Below, one piece after another: positions 15,171 to 25,059 of a stretch of 64,000 bases of DNA. This DNA is from Paenimyroides aestuarii (GTDB taxonomy: Bacteria > Bacteroidota > Bacteroidia > Flavobacteriales > Flavobacteriaceae), in the NCBI RefSeq assembly GCF_024628805.1, contig NZ_CP102382.1, forward strand, positions 1,798,001-1,862,000, read 5' to 3'. Within the stretch, counting starts at the first letter, position 1; each line of letters opens with the position of its first letter. Position numbers and translations under genes: made by a program. The notes beneath the pieces were generated by a model. That model had not been told where the DNA came from and searched no databases. It saw only the letters and a list, made by a program, of their open reading frames with translations.

Positions 15171-17264
15171 TTATTTTTTAAGAGTCTTTATATCATTTAA
15201 AACATTTACAGCTTCTTCTACATACACATCGTTGTTTAAGTTTTTAAACCAACGCTTGCGTTTGTTTTGCAACACGGTGTCGTTTTTAACCAACGCTTCT
15301 TCGTGGGGCAACGATTTAAAGATTAAACTGTTTTTATAGTCTTTCAAGGCATTGAATTTTTTAGAATGCTCTTCTAATTGTTTCGATTTTTCTAAATAAT
15401 CTTCATATTTCAGCGGAAACGTATTGTCTTCCTGTTGTGCTTTAACCCATTTAGCGCTTTCGTCAATCAGTCTAAATTCTTTGTTTGCTGCGATTCGTTT
15501 TTTGCTTCTATCAATCACCGGCGCAAATTTATAGTCAAAAATATTGTATTTTGCTTTTGCAATTTTATCCCACTCCATAGCATTGTCGTTATCGCGTTCG
15601 CCTGTATCCACATACAAGAAACGGTCTGGTAAAATAATATCGCTTTCCACACCTTGCAATTGGGTAGATCCGCCGTTTACGCGATAAAACTTTTGACTTG
15701 TGAATTTCATAGCACCCAAATCGCCAATTTTCTTGTTGCCAAATCGGTTTAAATCTAATAAATTTTGAACAGTTCCTTTGCCAAATGAATGTTTAGACCC
15801 CAAAATTAATCCACGGTTGTAATCTTGAATGGCAGCTGCAAAAATTTCTGATGCCGAAGCCGAATAATTGTTGATTAAAACCACTAAAGGTCCTGTCCAT
15901 TGCGTTTTGTTGTCGCGGTCGTAAAGCACATCGCTTTCGCCCGATTTTGCTTTTACCTGCACCACAGGTCCTTGCGGAATGAACAAGCCAACCATATCCA
16001 CCACCGTTTGTAGCGAACCACCACCGTTGTTTCTTAAATCGATAATGATTCCTTCCACTTTTTGTTCTTTTAAATATTCCAATTCTTTGGCAACATCTTT
16101 AAAAGCATCGCGGTTTTCTTTATTTTCAAAATTGATATAAAATTTGGGAAGATGAATCATTCCGTATTTGCCTTCAGGAGTTTCAATAACCGATGATTTT
16201 GCAAAAGTGTCTTCAATTTCGAATTGATCGCGGGTAATTGCAATAATTTTCACCGATCCATCTACTTTTTTCACGGTTAATTTTACTACTGTGCCTTTTT
16301 TGCCCTTGATCATTTTAACCACTTTATCCAAACGCATCCCAGCAATATCTACTGGTTCGTCATCGCCTTGGGCTACTTTCAAAATAATATCGCCATTTTC
16401 CAATTCGCCTTGTCGCATTGCAGGACCTCCCGGAATTATTTCGGTAATTTCGGTATTTTGATCTTTTTTGCGAAGCTGTGCACCAATTCCTTCCATAGAA
16501 CCCGTCATGCTTTCATCGAACTTTTGTTTGTCATCCGGAGCCAAATAATTGGTATGTGGGTCAAATTGCTCTAAAATAGTATTGATATAGACCGACAACC
16601 ATTCTTCGCGAGATATTTCTTCAAAAAATTCAAAAAATTCGTTCAATGATTTTAAAGTGGTTTCGCGCGCTTCTTTTTCTAATTCTACAAACGATTTTTT
16701 CGGTTCTTTGCCAATAGAATCGTTTTCTTGAAGCTTCATTTTGTCTTCAATGCTCGATAAAACATTTAGTTTTAACTGTTTGCGCCAGCGTTCTTTAAGC
16801 TCTTCTTTGGTTTTTGCAAACGGTTGTTTTTCATAATCGGTATCGATAGATTCTGTTACGGTGAAATCTAATGGTTTGGATAAGATTTCTTTGTAATAGA
16901 TTTTAGCTTCTTTTATGCGCGATTGAAAAACCGGATAACTTTCGTTGAAAAAAGTAATGCGCTGTTCTTTAAACTGGTCGTCTAAATCGTTTTTGTATTT
17001 CTCAAAACCATCGATATCACTTTGAAGAAGGTAGCGTTTATTTCCGTCGATTACTTTTAAATAATTATTGTAAACCTTTTCAGAAAAGGCATCGTTCAAA
17101 TCGGCAGGGTGGTAGTGTGCATTGGTCAACACAAAATTCAAAACTCCCATTAAAAACGCTTCTTTTTCCGGATCAGGCGTATTTGCCTTTTTAGAAGGCA
17201 TAAAACTCCATAGTGCTGCAGCCAGTGCCACAACAAGTATTAATACTTTATAATTTCTTTTCAT
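15171..17264 (-). CDS. prc: C-terminal processing (tail-specific) serine protease, S41 family
   Basis: Periplasmic Prc/Tsp-type protease that degrades or trims proteins from their C-terminus. The ATG at 17264 (MKRNYKVLILVVALAAAL) gives a signal anchor and a 697-residue protein; the longer frame to 17360 only adds an unlikely leader. A helical N-terminal domain is followed by a PDZ domain (GIGAQLRKKDQNTEITEI to about IIAITRDQF), the S41 catalytic core with the serine in NNYSASASEIF (about residue 470) and the lysine in SFGKGTVQ (about 495), and a C-terminal DUF3340-like domain. Domain order and length match E. coli Tsp. It is divergent from surE across about 200 bp. Confidence 0.92.
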   Translation of the reverse strand: MKRNYKVLILVVALAAALWSFMPSKKANTPDPEKEAFLMGVLNFVLTNAHYHPADLNDAFSEKVYNNYLKVIDGNKRYLLQSDIDGFEKYKNDLDDQFKEQRITFFNESYPVFQSRIKEAKIYYKEILSKPLDFTVTESIDTDYEKQPFAKTKEELKERWRKQLKLNVLSSIEDKMKLQENDSIGKEPKKSFVELEKEARETTLKSLNEFFEFFEEISREEWLSVYINTILEQFDPHTNYLAPDDKQKFDESMTGSMEGIGAQLRKKDQNTEITEIIPGGPAMRQGELENGDIILKVAQGDDEPVDIAGMRLDKVVKMIKGKKGTVVKLTVKKVDGSVKIIAITRDQFEIEDTFAKSSVIETPEGKYGMIHLPKFYINFENKENRDAFKDVAKELEYLKEQKVEGIIIDLRNNGGGSLQTVVDMVGLFIPQGPVVQVKAKSGESDVLYDRDNKTQWTGPLVVLINNYSASASEIFAAAIQDYNRGLILGSKHSFGKGTVQNLLDLNRFGNKKIGDLGAMKFTSQKFYRVNGGSTQLQGVESDIILPDRFLYVDTGERDNDNAMEWDKIAKAKYNIFDYKFAPVIDRSKKRIAANKEFRLIDESAKWVKAQQEDNTFPLKYEDYLEKSKQLEEHSKKFNALKDYKNSLIFKSLPHEEALVKNDTVLQNKRKRWFKNLNNDVYVEEAVNVLNDIKTLKK

Positions 17265-17466
17265 AAATTGCCAAATAGCAGTCATCAATAAATTTTCAAC
17301 TAAAGTAAATAAAATCTGTGTATAAAAACTACTAAAGCTTAAATAAAATTTTGTTAACAATTATTCGTCTGTTGGTATTATGCACGGATTTTTGATTAAA
17401 ATGATTACTTTTACAAGAATTAATTGAGAAGGATTTTAACAAACAACAAAGCAAATAATCAATCCA

Positions 17467-18234
17467 ATGAAAAAGCCGTTGATTTTAGTTACAAACGATG
17501 ATGGAATAACCGCTCCGGGCATTCGCACCTTAATCAGTGTTATGAAAGAAATTGGGCAAGTGATTGTAGTAGCACCAGACAGTCCGCAATCTGGGATGGG
17601 ACATGCCATTACCGTAAATAACACCCTTTTTTTGGAACAAGTTTATATTGATAAAGACGGAATTAAAGAATTTGCTTGTTCGGGAACTCCGGTTGATTGT
17701 GTGAAAATTGCGATAGACCAAATCATCAAAGCAAAACCCGATATTTGTGTATCAGGAATCAATCATGGATCCAATTCGGCGTCGAACGTGATTTATTCTG
17801 GAACCATGTCTGCTGCAGTAGAGGCGGGTATGAGTGGTGTTCCAGCCATTGGGTTTTCATTAGCCGATTTTAGTTGGAATGCCGATTTTGAGCCTATTAA
17901 GAAATTTGTGAAACAAATCACCGAAGAAACCATTAAGAATGGTTTGCCAGAAGGCGTGGTTTTAAATGTGAACTTTCCGAAATTGGCAGAAAAGAACATT
18001 AAAGGCATAAAAATTTGCCGACAAGCAAAAGCTACTTGGGTAGAAAAGTTTGATGAACGCGTTAATCCGCACGGAAAAAAATATTATTGGCTCACCGGCA
18101 CATTTGTAAACCACGACAAAGGCAATGATACAGATGAATGGGCGTTGGCAAACGGATACATTGCGGTAGTGCCTGTACAATACGATTTAACTGCATACCA
18201 CGCCATGCAGCAACTAAACACATGGGAATTATAA
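17467..18234 (+). CDS. surE: 5'/3'-nucleotidase SurE
   Basis: Metal-dependent nucleoside monophosphate phosphatase of the cytosol, associated with stress and stationary-phase survival. The N-terminus has the SurE signature LVTNDDGITAPGI (Asp-Asp metal ligands at about 11-12), then VVAPDSPQSGMGHAIT, GTPVDCVKIA and SGINHGSN with the conserved serine and asparagine. At 255 residues it is normal length. The stop overlaps the start of the small membrane-protein gene (TAATG), and lpxB follows with the same coupling, so surE, the small gene and lpxB form one operon, an arrangement common in Flavobacteriia. Confidence 0.95.
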   Translation: MKKPLILVTNDDGITAPGIRTLISVMKEIGQVIVVAPDSPQSGMGHAITVNNTLFLEQVYIDKDGIKEFACSGTPVDCVKIAIDQIIKAKPDICVSGINHGSNSASNVIYSGTMSAAVEAGMSGVPAIGFSLADFSWNADFEPIKKFVKQITEETIKNGLPEGVVLNVNFPKLAEKNIKGIKICRQAKATWVEKFDERVNPHGKKYYWLTGTFVNHDKGNDTDEWALANGYIAVVPVQYDLTAYHAMQQLNTWEL

Positions 18235-18509
18235 TGAACAAGTTTTTAAAATTTTTATTGGGAACATTTGTAGCATTGCTGCTTTCGTTCGTTTTTGGAT
18301 GCATTCTTTTTCGCTTATTTACAGGGATGAATCCGCTGCAAGAAATGGTGATTTTTAGCATGAGTAGTGTGGCTTCTAAAGCATTTTCTTTAGGATCGAT
18401 ACCCAATATTGCCCTTTTTTACTTTTTTCTGAACCGGGAAAACTATTTTAGTGCCCGAGGTGTGATTTTTTCATTCATTATAATAGGTTTCTATATTATT
18501 TTAGGGTAA
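18234..18509 (+). CDS. Small conserved membrane protein between surE and lpxB
   Basis: A 91-residue protein with three hydrophobic segments (about 5-25, 45-65 and 70-90). I recognise no enzyme motif. The start MNKFLKFLLG at 18234 overlaps the surE stop and its own stop overlaps the lpxB start, so translation is coupled on both sides. A longer frame from 18138 overlaps surE and is not credible. Its consistent place beside a lipid A gene suggests a role near the inner membrane or lipopolysaccharide assembly, but that is speculation. Confidence 0.75.
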   Translation: MNKFLKFLLGTFVALLLSFVFGCILFRLFTGMNPLQEMVIFSMSSVASKAFSLGSIPNIALFYFFLNRENYFSARGVIFSFIIIGFYIILG

Positions 18510-19627
18510 TGAAATATTATATTATTGCAGGCGAAGCATCGGGCGATTTGCATGGCGCCAATTTAATGAAAGCCCTTTACAAAGAAGAACCCAATGCCGA
18601 AGTGCGTTTTTGGGGCGGCGATTTAATGCAACAAGTAGGTGGCACTTTGGTGAAACATTACAAAGACTTGGCTTTTATGGGCTTTGCAGAAGTGCTTGCT
18701 AATTTAAGAACCATTCTGAAAAATATTGCGCTTTGCAAAAAAGATATAGCTACTTTTAAACCTGATGTGCTTATTTTTATTGATTATCCAGGGTTTAATA
18801 TGCGTATTGCAAAATGGGCAAAAAAACATGGTTTCAGCACTCATTATTATATTTCTCCACAAATTTGGGCATGGAAAGAGAACCGCATTAAAGCAATAAA
18901 ACGCGATGTGGACCACATGTACACTATTTTGCCTTTTGAAAAAGATTTTTATGAACAAAAACATCAATATAAGGTACATTATGTGGGGCATCCACTTTTA
19001 GATGCTATTGAGCAATTTAAAAAAAATGAAGCGATAGATTTTCGAGCAAAACATCAGTTAGACGATCGCCCAATCATTGCTTTATTGCCCGGAAGTAGAA
19101 CACAAGAAATTTCACGTTTGCTTATTGAAATGTTGCGTATTGTAAATGATTATCCTCAGTTTCAATTTGTGATTGCGGGCGCGCCAAGTTTAAGTATCGA
19201 TTTTTACAAGCAGTTCATTAAGCAAGAAAACGTAAAACTTATTTTAAACGATACTTATAATTTACTGAACAATGCCTATGCGGCCTTGGTAACTTCGGGT
19301 ACAGCAACTTTAGAAACCGCTTTGTTTCATGTACCGCAAGTAGTGGTTTACAAAGGAAATGAACTATCGTACCAAATTGCAAAGCGAATTATTAAATTGA
19401 AATATATTTCGTTGGTAAATTTAATTATGGATGAGGAAATTGTTACCGAATTGATTCAAAACAACTGCAATACAGCTACCATAAAAAAAGAATTTGATAA
19501 AGTTATTAACAATCCTAAAAGAGATGAAATGCTCGCTAAGTACCGTGAATTAAGTGAAAGGTTAGGAGGGGGTGGTGCAAGTGAGCGAGTTATCAACATA
19601 ATTAAGAAAACTTTAAGAGTTGTTTAA
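18509..19627 (+). CDS. lpxB: Lipid-A-disaccharide synthase
   Basis: Peripheral inner-membrane glycosyltransferase of family GT19. It joins UDP-2,3-diacylglucosamine and 2,3-diacylglucosamine 1-phosphate to form the lipid A disaccharide. The N-terminus IIAGEASGDLHGANLM, the segments FIDYPGFNMRIAKWAKKHG and YYISPQIWAWKENRIK, the nucleotide-binding LLPGSRTQEISRL, and the C-terminal TSGTATLETALFHVPQVVVYK (in two parts) are all diagnostic. Length 372 is typical. Last gene of the surE operon. Confidence 0.95.
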   Translation: MKYYIIAGEASGDLHGANLMKALYKEEPNAEVRFWGGDLMQQVGGTLVKHYKDLAFMGFAEVLANLRTILKNIALCKKDIATFKPDVLIFIDYPGFNMRIAKWAKKHGFSTHYYISPQIWAWKENRIKAIKRDVDHMYTILPFEKDFYEQKHQYKVHYVGHPLLDAIEQFKKNEAIDFRAKHQLDDRPIIALLPGSRTQEISRLLIEMLRIVNDYPQFQFVIAGAPSLSIDFYKQFIKQENVKLILNDTYNLLNNAYAALVTSGTATLETALFHVPQVVVYKGNELSYQIAKRIIKLKYISLVNLIMDEEIVTELIQNNCNTATIKKEFDKVINNPKRDEMLAKYRELSERLGGGGASERVINIIKKTLRVV

Positions 19628-19651
19628 GAAGGTTAAGAAAATTAAATCGCC

Positions 19652-19659
19652 TATATTTG
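19652..19659 (+). promoter_or_regulatory. -7 box (TATATTTG) upstream of the NlpC/P60 gene
   Basis: Matches the Bacteroidota -7 consensus TAnnTTTG exactly, 48 bp before the start codon at 19708. I see no TTG at the expected 19-23 bp upstream spacing, so the -33 element is weak or absent. Confidence 0.45.
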
Positions 19660-19707
19660 TGATATACCAAAGCAAAGATTATAAATTCTATTTCAAAATA
19701 TTAATTA

Positions 19708-20316
19708 ATGAAAAATTTGGCTTTAACGTTCGCAACGTTGATTGCTGTATGTTTAACCACAGAGGTATCGGCTCAAACAGCTAAAAAAACCACTACTGTG
19801 ACCACAACATCACAAAAAGCAAAAGAAGAAGCTACAATTGCAAACATTAACAAAAAAATGAACGCAATTGATGATGAGTTAGACAAACCATCAAAAAAAG
19901 TTGAAAGAAAGAAGTATTGCTATTTAACGGAACAATTGCTCAATGTGGCAAATGATTATCAGGGAATCAGATACCAATGGGGCGGCATGTCACGCTCGGG
20001 TATGGATTGCTCGGGATTTGTTAAATCTGCATTCGATCAGTTCAACATCAACCTTCCAAGAACTTCCAGAGAAATGGCATCGCGCGGTGAGCGTGTGGCA
20101 GCTTCAGAAGCAAAACCAGGCGATTTGATCTTCTTTAAAAACGGAGGATCTCGCGTAATAAATCACGTAGGTATCGTAATCGAAGTAAACGGTGATGATA
20201 TTAAATTCATTCACTCGGCTACTTCAAAAGGTGTTTCTATCAATTCAACAAAAGAAGCCTATTACAGCAGAGGGTTTGTGCAAATAAACCGTGTGTACGA
20301 CAGACAAGTATTATAG
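19708..20316 (+). CDS. Secreted NlpC/P60 (C40) peptidoglycan endopeptidase
   Basis: Cysteine peptidase that cuts peptide stems of peptidoglycan in the periplasm. Residues 1-22 form a signal peptide (LIAVCLTTEVSAQ). A Thr/Lys-rich linker follows, then the NlpC/P60 domain from about residue 78: YQWGGMSRSGMDCSGFV contains the catalytic cysteine, INHVGIVIE the histidine, and FIHSATSKGV the third polar residue. Length 202 is typical of single-domain C40 enzymes. It is monocistronic with its own promoter box and likely serves cell-wall turnover. Confidence 0.9.
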   Translation: MKNLALTFATLIAVCLTTEVSAQTAKKTTTVTTTSQKAKEEATIANINKKMNAIDDELDKPSKKVERKKYCYLTEQLLNVANDYQGIRYQWGGMSRSGMDCSGFVKSAFDQFNINLPRTSREMASRGERVAASEAKPGDLIFFKNGGSRVINHVGIVIEVNGDDIKFIHSATSKGVSINSTKEAYYSRGFVQINRVYDRQVL

Positions 20317-20355
20317 TTAGTTATTTAATATTCAATTTTTCATATCTTTATTTTA

Positions 20356-22356
20356 ATGAATAAAGTAATGAAATATCCAATTTATCCCATTACATTTTCA
20401 TATGTTAGTGGGATTTTTTGTAGCTTATATACTGGGCTATCGCTTCAGTTTGCCTTGATTTTTGGTGCAATTGCTTTGTTGTTATTTGGGTTCTTTATTT
20501 TGATGCAATACAATAAAGGATTCCATAAAAACTATAATTTTTTTACACTTATTGCGGTATGTAACCTTTTTATTGCCTTGGGTTTTGTGTTTCATCGTTT
20601 GGCAAATAAGAAAATCGAGGTGCAACAATTAAATGAATCGGAATTTTCTGTAAAAACAATTCGTGTGTTAAAATCGAATACTTATTCGCATCGCATATAT
20701 GCCGATTTAGTTTCACACCCGCAGCAACCTACTGTATTGGTTACATTTTCCAACAAACAAAAAACGCCAAAAGTGGGTGAAGTTTACAAAATTGTAGGCT
20801 CCATAAAAGAAGTGCCATACCCTAGAAATCCCTATGATTTTGATTATAAAAACTATCTGAAACAAAAAAATATTCATTACCAAATAGCTTCTTATTATCC
20901 GGCAGTTTTGATAGGAAAGGAGCATTCTGTAATTTCAAAAATTGCCGATTTTAGAAGCCTTTTAATGGAACAGTTTTCCAAGATGGGTTATGCTGATCAA
21001 ACAAAAGGTTTTGTAGAAGCATTGCTTTTTGGTGTTAAAAATAATTTAGATACCAATTTGCAAAACCAATTCAAAGATTTTGGTATCATGCATATCTTGG
21101 CAGTCTCGGGCTTGCATGTGTTTATTTTGTTTTCCACGTTAAACTACGTCTTAAAACAAATGCGCGTTCCAGCAAAGTTAATTGTGCTGGTTTTAGTGTT
21201 GTTTTTAATTATGTTTAGTTTCATGGCGGGGCTTGCAGGGTCGGTGGTACGGGCATCGCTTATGTGTATTTTAGTGTTATTTGGTACTGTTTTTGAGCGA
21301 AGGGTTATCACTTATAACATTTTAGCAAGCAGTATGCTGTTGATTTTATTGGTAGCGCCTAATTACTTGTTTGATATCGGATTTCAGTTAAGTTATGCGG
21401 CTGTTTTCTCAATTGTTTTTTGCTTTCCGGTTATTCAGCGTTTTTTCACATTTAATAACCCCATCATCAATTATTTTACACAGTTAATCGGTATATCTTT
21501 GGTGGCACAATTGGGTATTTTGCCCATAAGTGTGTACTATTTTAACCAAGTGCCTATTTTGTTCTTATTGGGCAATTTAATAGCTGTACCAATTGCAACC
21601 GCTTTGTTGACCTCGTGGTTTTCGCAATTAATAGTCAGTTTTATTTGGTTGAAATTCGCAAGCTATGGAACTATTGTTTTGGAATTTGTAAGCAATTTGT
21701 GTTTTAATACATTGGCTAAACTCAATACTTTATTTCCAATGAAAGCATTCGATGTGCATTTTAGCAGTTTGCAGGCTATAACTGCATTCTTGTTTGTCAT
21801 GAGCGTTTTTTGGTATTTCCAAAATAAACAAAATCGAAAGATTTTATTGTCTATGTGTTTGCTTATTAGTTTTCAATTAGCAAGTATTCAAAAGGTATAT
21901 AGGAACAATTCAACAAGTGAATTGGTATTGGTTGCAGATCGAACAAATGTGGTTTTTTTGAATAGATCAGGAACTTGTATAGCACAAATTGGAAATGCTT
22001 CACCAATTGCACAATCCAGCATTAAGAACTATTTGCTGCACAATGGAATCAAGCAAAAGAAAACAGACTCATTGTGCAATAGTTTTACAATCAACAACAA
22101 CAGTTGGCTTATTATTGACAGTTTAGCGGTTTATCCCTCTAAAAAAGTAGATTATTTGGTTTTGCATCAGAACGCCAAAGTAAACATAGAGCGGTTAATT
22201 GCTTATACCCAACCAAAACAAGTAATTTTGCACAGCAGTAACTATGGATATTTAAACGAAGAGTATGCTGCGTATTTGAAGAAGATAAAAATCCCTTGCC
22301 ACGATATGCGCAACAAGGGAAGTTTTAATATCAATTATAACTCAGACAATAACTGA
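20356..22356 (+). CDS. comEC: DNA uptake channel protein ComEC/Rec2
   Basis: Inner-membrane protein that carries single-stranded DNA into the cytosol during natural transformation. The 666-residue product has N-terminal helices, an OB-like DUF4131 region (KTIRVLKSNTYSHRIYADLV, YPRNPYDFDYKNYLKQKNI), then the competence core with IMHILAVSGLHVFILFSTLNY, GLAGSVVRASLMC and many helices. The C-terminal metallo-beta-lactamase-like domain is short and lacks an HxHxDH motif, as in many Bacteroidota versions. Its 3' end overlaps the convergent thioredoxin gene by 22 bp. Confidence 0.9.
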   Translation: MNKVMKYPIYPITFSYVSGIFCSLYTGLSLQFALIFGAIALLLFGFFILMQYNKGFHKNYNFFTLIAVCNLFIALGFVFHRLANKKIEVQQLNESEFSVKTIRVLKSNTYSHRIYADLVSHPQQPTVLVTFSNKQKTPKVGEVYKIVGSIKEVPYPRNPYDFDYKNYLKQKNIHYQIASYYPAVLIGKEHSVISKIADFRSLLMEQFSKMGYADQTKGFVEALLFGVKNNLDTNLQNQFKDFGIMHILAVSGLHVFILFSTLNYVLKQMRVPAKLIVLVLVLFLIMFSFMAGLAGSVVRASLMCILVLFGTVFERRVITYNILASSMLLILLVAPNYLFDIGFQLSYAAVFSIVFCFPVIQRFFTFNNPIINYFTQLIGISLVAQLGILPISVYYFNQVPILFLLGNLIAVPIATALLTSWFSQLIVSFIWLKFASYGTIVLEFVSNLCFNTLAKLNTLFPMKAFDVHFSSLQAITAFLFVMSVFWYFQNKQNRKILLSMCLLISFQLASIQKVYRNNSTSELVLVADRTNVVFLNRSGTCIAQIGNASPIAQSSIKNYLLHNGIKQKKTDSLCNSFTINNNSWLIIDSLAVYPSKKVDYLVLHQNAKVNIERLIAYTQPKQVILHSSNYGYLNEEYAAYLKKIKIPCHDMRNKGSFNINYNSDNN

Positions 22357-22790
22357 TCTGGGGTACGATAACCCAAAATGTCTTTAATTTTTTTTCCGTC
22401 TTTATCCAAAATAATCATATCAGGATAAGCTTGAACACCAATAAATTGTGCAAATTCATGCAATCCGTTTCTGGAGTTTTTTCGAGCTTCTTGATAACCT
22501 GGGTTCTTAAATAATTTACCCCCAAATTGAATTTCTTCGTTTCCTTCGGCGTTAAATTTTACAGGATTGAACTTTTCGTTGATTGTTTTAGCAACTTTTG
22601 GATCGGAAAATGTGTTTTTATCTAACATTTTGCATGGACCACACCACACAGTGTATGCATCGATAAAAATAGGTTTCTTATTTTTTTTCTGTGCAGCCAG
22701 AGCATCTTTCATGCTCATCCATTTAATTTCTTGTGCCTGACTTAAAAAACAAGTCATTGTAAATAAAACTAGTAGAATGCTTTTTCTCAT
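22335..22790 (-). CDS. Secreted thioredoxin-fold protein
   Basis: Residues 1-19 are a signal peptide ending in SQAQ. The mature part has the thioredoxin active site WCGPCK at about residues 49-54, then a fold consistent with thioredoxin_7/DUF255-like proteins (IFIDAYTVWCGPCKMLDK, AYPDMIILDKDGKK). It probably reduces disulfides in periplasmic partners. Convergent with comEC and followed by no obvious operon partner. Confidence 0.85.
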   Translation of the reverse strand: MRKSILLVLFTMTCFLSQAQEIKWMSMKDALAAQKKNKKPIFIDAYTVWCGPCKMLDKNTFSDPKVAKTINEKFNPVKFNAEGNEEIQFGGKLFKNPGYQEARKNSRNGLHEFAQFIGVQAYPDMIILDKDGKKIKDILGYRTPDQLLSEL

Positions 22791-22817
22791 TGTTATAATA
22801 TTTGAATGTAAATATAA

Positions 22818-22853
22818 AAAAAAATCCGATAGTTCATAAAAACTACCGGATTT
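22818..22853 (-). terminator. Intrinsic terminator of the POT transporter gene
   Basis: Read on the minus strand, 13-bp arms AAATCCGGTAGTT / AACTATCGGATTT (one mismatch) enclose a short loop and are followed by a long T run. It lies about 20 bp after the stop of the 22874-24976 gene. Confidence 0.8.
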
Positions 22854-22873
22854 GTTATTTTCAAAAAGTGTGC

Positions 22874-24976
22874 CTATTTCACACCGTGCATTAATTTTTT
22901 TAATAGTGGATTTAACGACATCACTATTAATCCTGCTACAATTGGAACAATTGTAAAAATAAGGAAGAAAGTTGATAACGAATATTCTTTAGTGATATTT
23001 TCGATTTGACCTCCTAAAATTGCGGCAAGTTTATTACCAATTGCAATTGCTAAGTACCACATACCAAACATAAAGGCAATCATGCGGGCAGGTACCAATT
23101 TAGAAACATACGATAAACCTACCGGTGATAAACACAGCTCACCCAATGTATGGAAGAGATAAGCTAAGATTAACCAAATCATTGAAACTTTTACACCTTC
23201 TTGAACACCATAGGAACCAAAAGCTAAAAGTCCAAAACCGATTGCCATAACAATTAAGCCCATTCCGTATTTAACAGCTGCAGGTGGGTTGTATTTAGAA
23301 TCCCATATTTTTGAAATAAATGACGCAAATGCTATGATGAAAAACGAGTTTAGAATTGAGAACCACGAAACGGTTATTTCCACCTGATTGTCTCTTACTT
23401 CTTTGATTTCAGCCTGAACAATTTTAGATGTTCTGTTTTTTGAATTGTAATCTGCGCGTATTTTGTTTTCTTGCTCAGTAGTTAAATTTACAAATTTACC
23501 ACCCGCTTCTTCGTGTACTTTTATTTGATCGCCCACAACATAGGTTTCTTTTGTAGCAATAACAAAAGTTTTTTCTTCAATTACGTCGTTTGGATTTGCT
23601 TCATAAGCTTCTGATACAGGAATATATTTGTAAACAAGTGCTCCTTTTTCGTCTTTCTTTTGTTGATTTGTTTTTTCATCAATATCAGCGACTTTTAATG
23701 CATTGTATTTAATTTCATAAGCGTGTGATGTCCAATCTTTGTTTAACATCCATCCTGCAACCCCCCAAACACCTAAGAAACAAATGATCAATACAATATT
23801 TGACCAAAAAACTCTCTTAATGGTTTGTTTTGCAAGTAGATATAGTACCCATGAAACGATTAATAGTGGTGCAATTGTAAGTATGGTGTTTACAATGTTA
23901 AATATCAACGCAGAATTTCCTGACAAGATTCTTTGGGTATTATCACGAGCAAAAAGTACTAATGAAGTAGCTCCTTGTTCAAAACTCATCCAGAAGAAAA
24001 TTACAAAAAAAGCAAAGATAATTACAGCAATCATACGATCGCGCACCACTTTTGTATATCGTAGCATACGACCAATAACTAAAACTAAGAAAAGGATTAA
24101 TGCAATTATAATCGCTACATTCTGTCCTGTAAATTTTTCATTAATTTCTAAAGCTTTGAACAAATCGATATTTCCAATCTTAGCAAGTGGGTCGTTAATT
24201 GCGTAAAGCAAACCTATAACAGATGTAATTACAATTAAAATTTTATCCCACATAGTGAAAGGATTTCTTTTATCCTCTTCGTTGGTAGAATTTTTAGCAT
24301 CTTCCTCTGCTTTTAAACGCGCTTCTTTTGATGGTACTTCGCCAATATTTCCGAATAGTGGTTTAGCCAACCAAAATTGTAAAGTACCTAATAACATGAA
24401 AATACCTGCTAAACCAAAGCCCCAATGCCAACCAACGTTTTCAGCTAAATATCCACAAAGCATCATTCCAAAAAACGCACCTGCATTTACACCCATATAG
24501 AAAATGGTATAAGCGCCGTCTTTCTTTTCAGGGAATGCTTTATACATTTCGGATAGGATAGATGTCATGTTTGGTTTAAAAAATCCGGTACCAATAACTA
24601 ATAAGCCTAATCCCAAGTATAGTGAAATTTCTGTATCAAATGCCATCGATGCGTGCCCTAATGTCATAATAATTGAGCCGATAACTACAGCCCATCGATA
24701 GCCAATGTATTTATCAGCAATAATTCCACCAAAAATTGGGGTAATGTAAAGTAGCATTGCATAGGTACCATATAAAGCACCGGCATTTTCGGCAGACCAT
24801 TCCCAACCAGGGTTTACCCCAATGATTGCCATTGTTAGGAAATTAATCAATAGAACTCGCATTCCATAAAATGAAAAACGTTCCCACATTTCGGTAAAGA
24901 AAAGAACGAATAATCCTGAAGGATGTCCTAAAACTTTCGATTTAAAAAAATCTGGATTAGCTGTTTCTGTTGCCAT
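22874..24976 (-). CDS. POT/PTR proton-dependent oligopeptide transporter with large insert (1)
   Basis: Major-facilitator symporter that imports di- and tripeptides with protons. The helix-1 signature EMWERFSFYGMR carries the conserved ExxER motif, and FKPNMTSILSEMY plus FYMGVNAGAFFG are the PTR2 signatures. At 700 residues it is about 200 longer than the E. coli homologues because of a hydrophilic segment of roughly 110 residues (about 420-530, after GWMLNKDW) between two helices, rich in K, E and T. A late signature LSPVGLSYVSKLVP closes the family pattern. It is the last of three POT genes downstream of a DPP IV gene. Confidence 0.9.
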   Translation of the reverse strand: MATETANPDFFKSKVLGHPSGLFVLFFTEMWERFSFYGMRVLLINFLTMAIIGVNPGWEWSAENAGALYGTYAMLLYITPIFGGIIADKYIGYRWAVVIGSIIMTLGHASMAFDTEISLYLGLGLLVIGTGFFKPNMTSILSEMYKAFPEKKDGAYTIFYMGVNAGAFFGMMLCGYLAENVGWHWGFGLAGIFMLLGTLQFWLAKPLFGNIGEVPSKEARLKAEEDAKNSTNEEDKRNPFTMWDKILIVITSVIGLLYAINDPLAKIGNIDLFKALEINEKFTGQNVAIIIALILFLVLVIGRMLRYTKVVRDRMIAVIIFAFFVIFFWMSFEQGATSLVLFARDNTQRILSGNSALIFNIVNTILTIAPLLIVSWVLYLLAKQTIKRVFWSNIVLIICFLGVWGVAGWMLNKDWTSHAYEIKYNALKVADIDEKTNQQKKDEKGALVYKYIPVSEAYEANPNDVIEEKTFVIATKETYVVGDQIKVHEEAGGKFVNLTTEQENKIRADYNSKNRTSKIVQAEIKEVRDNQVEITVSWFSILNSFFIIAFASFISKIWDSKYNPPAAVKYGMGLIVMAIGFGLLAFGSYGVQEGVKVSMIWLILAYLFHTLGELCLSPVGLSYVSKLVPARMIAFMFGMWYLAIAIGNKLAAILGGQIENITKEYSLSTFFLIFTIVPIVAGLIVMSLNPLLKKLMHGVK

Positions 24977-25059
24977 TAATATTGTTTTATTGTTTTTATT
25001 AAAGTCGGAAAGTTACTTAAATTATTTAATTTATTACGCATTCGTAAAAAAAATATGTT

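Noticed and set aside
14200..15339. Several plus-strand ORFs over the OppC permease gene
   Set aside because: They are antisense to a well-supported permease and show no family motif or ribosome site.
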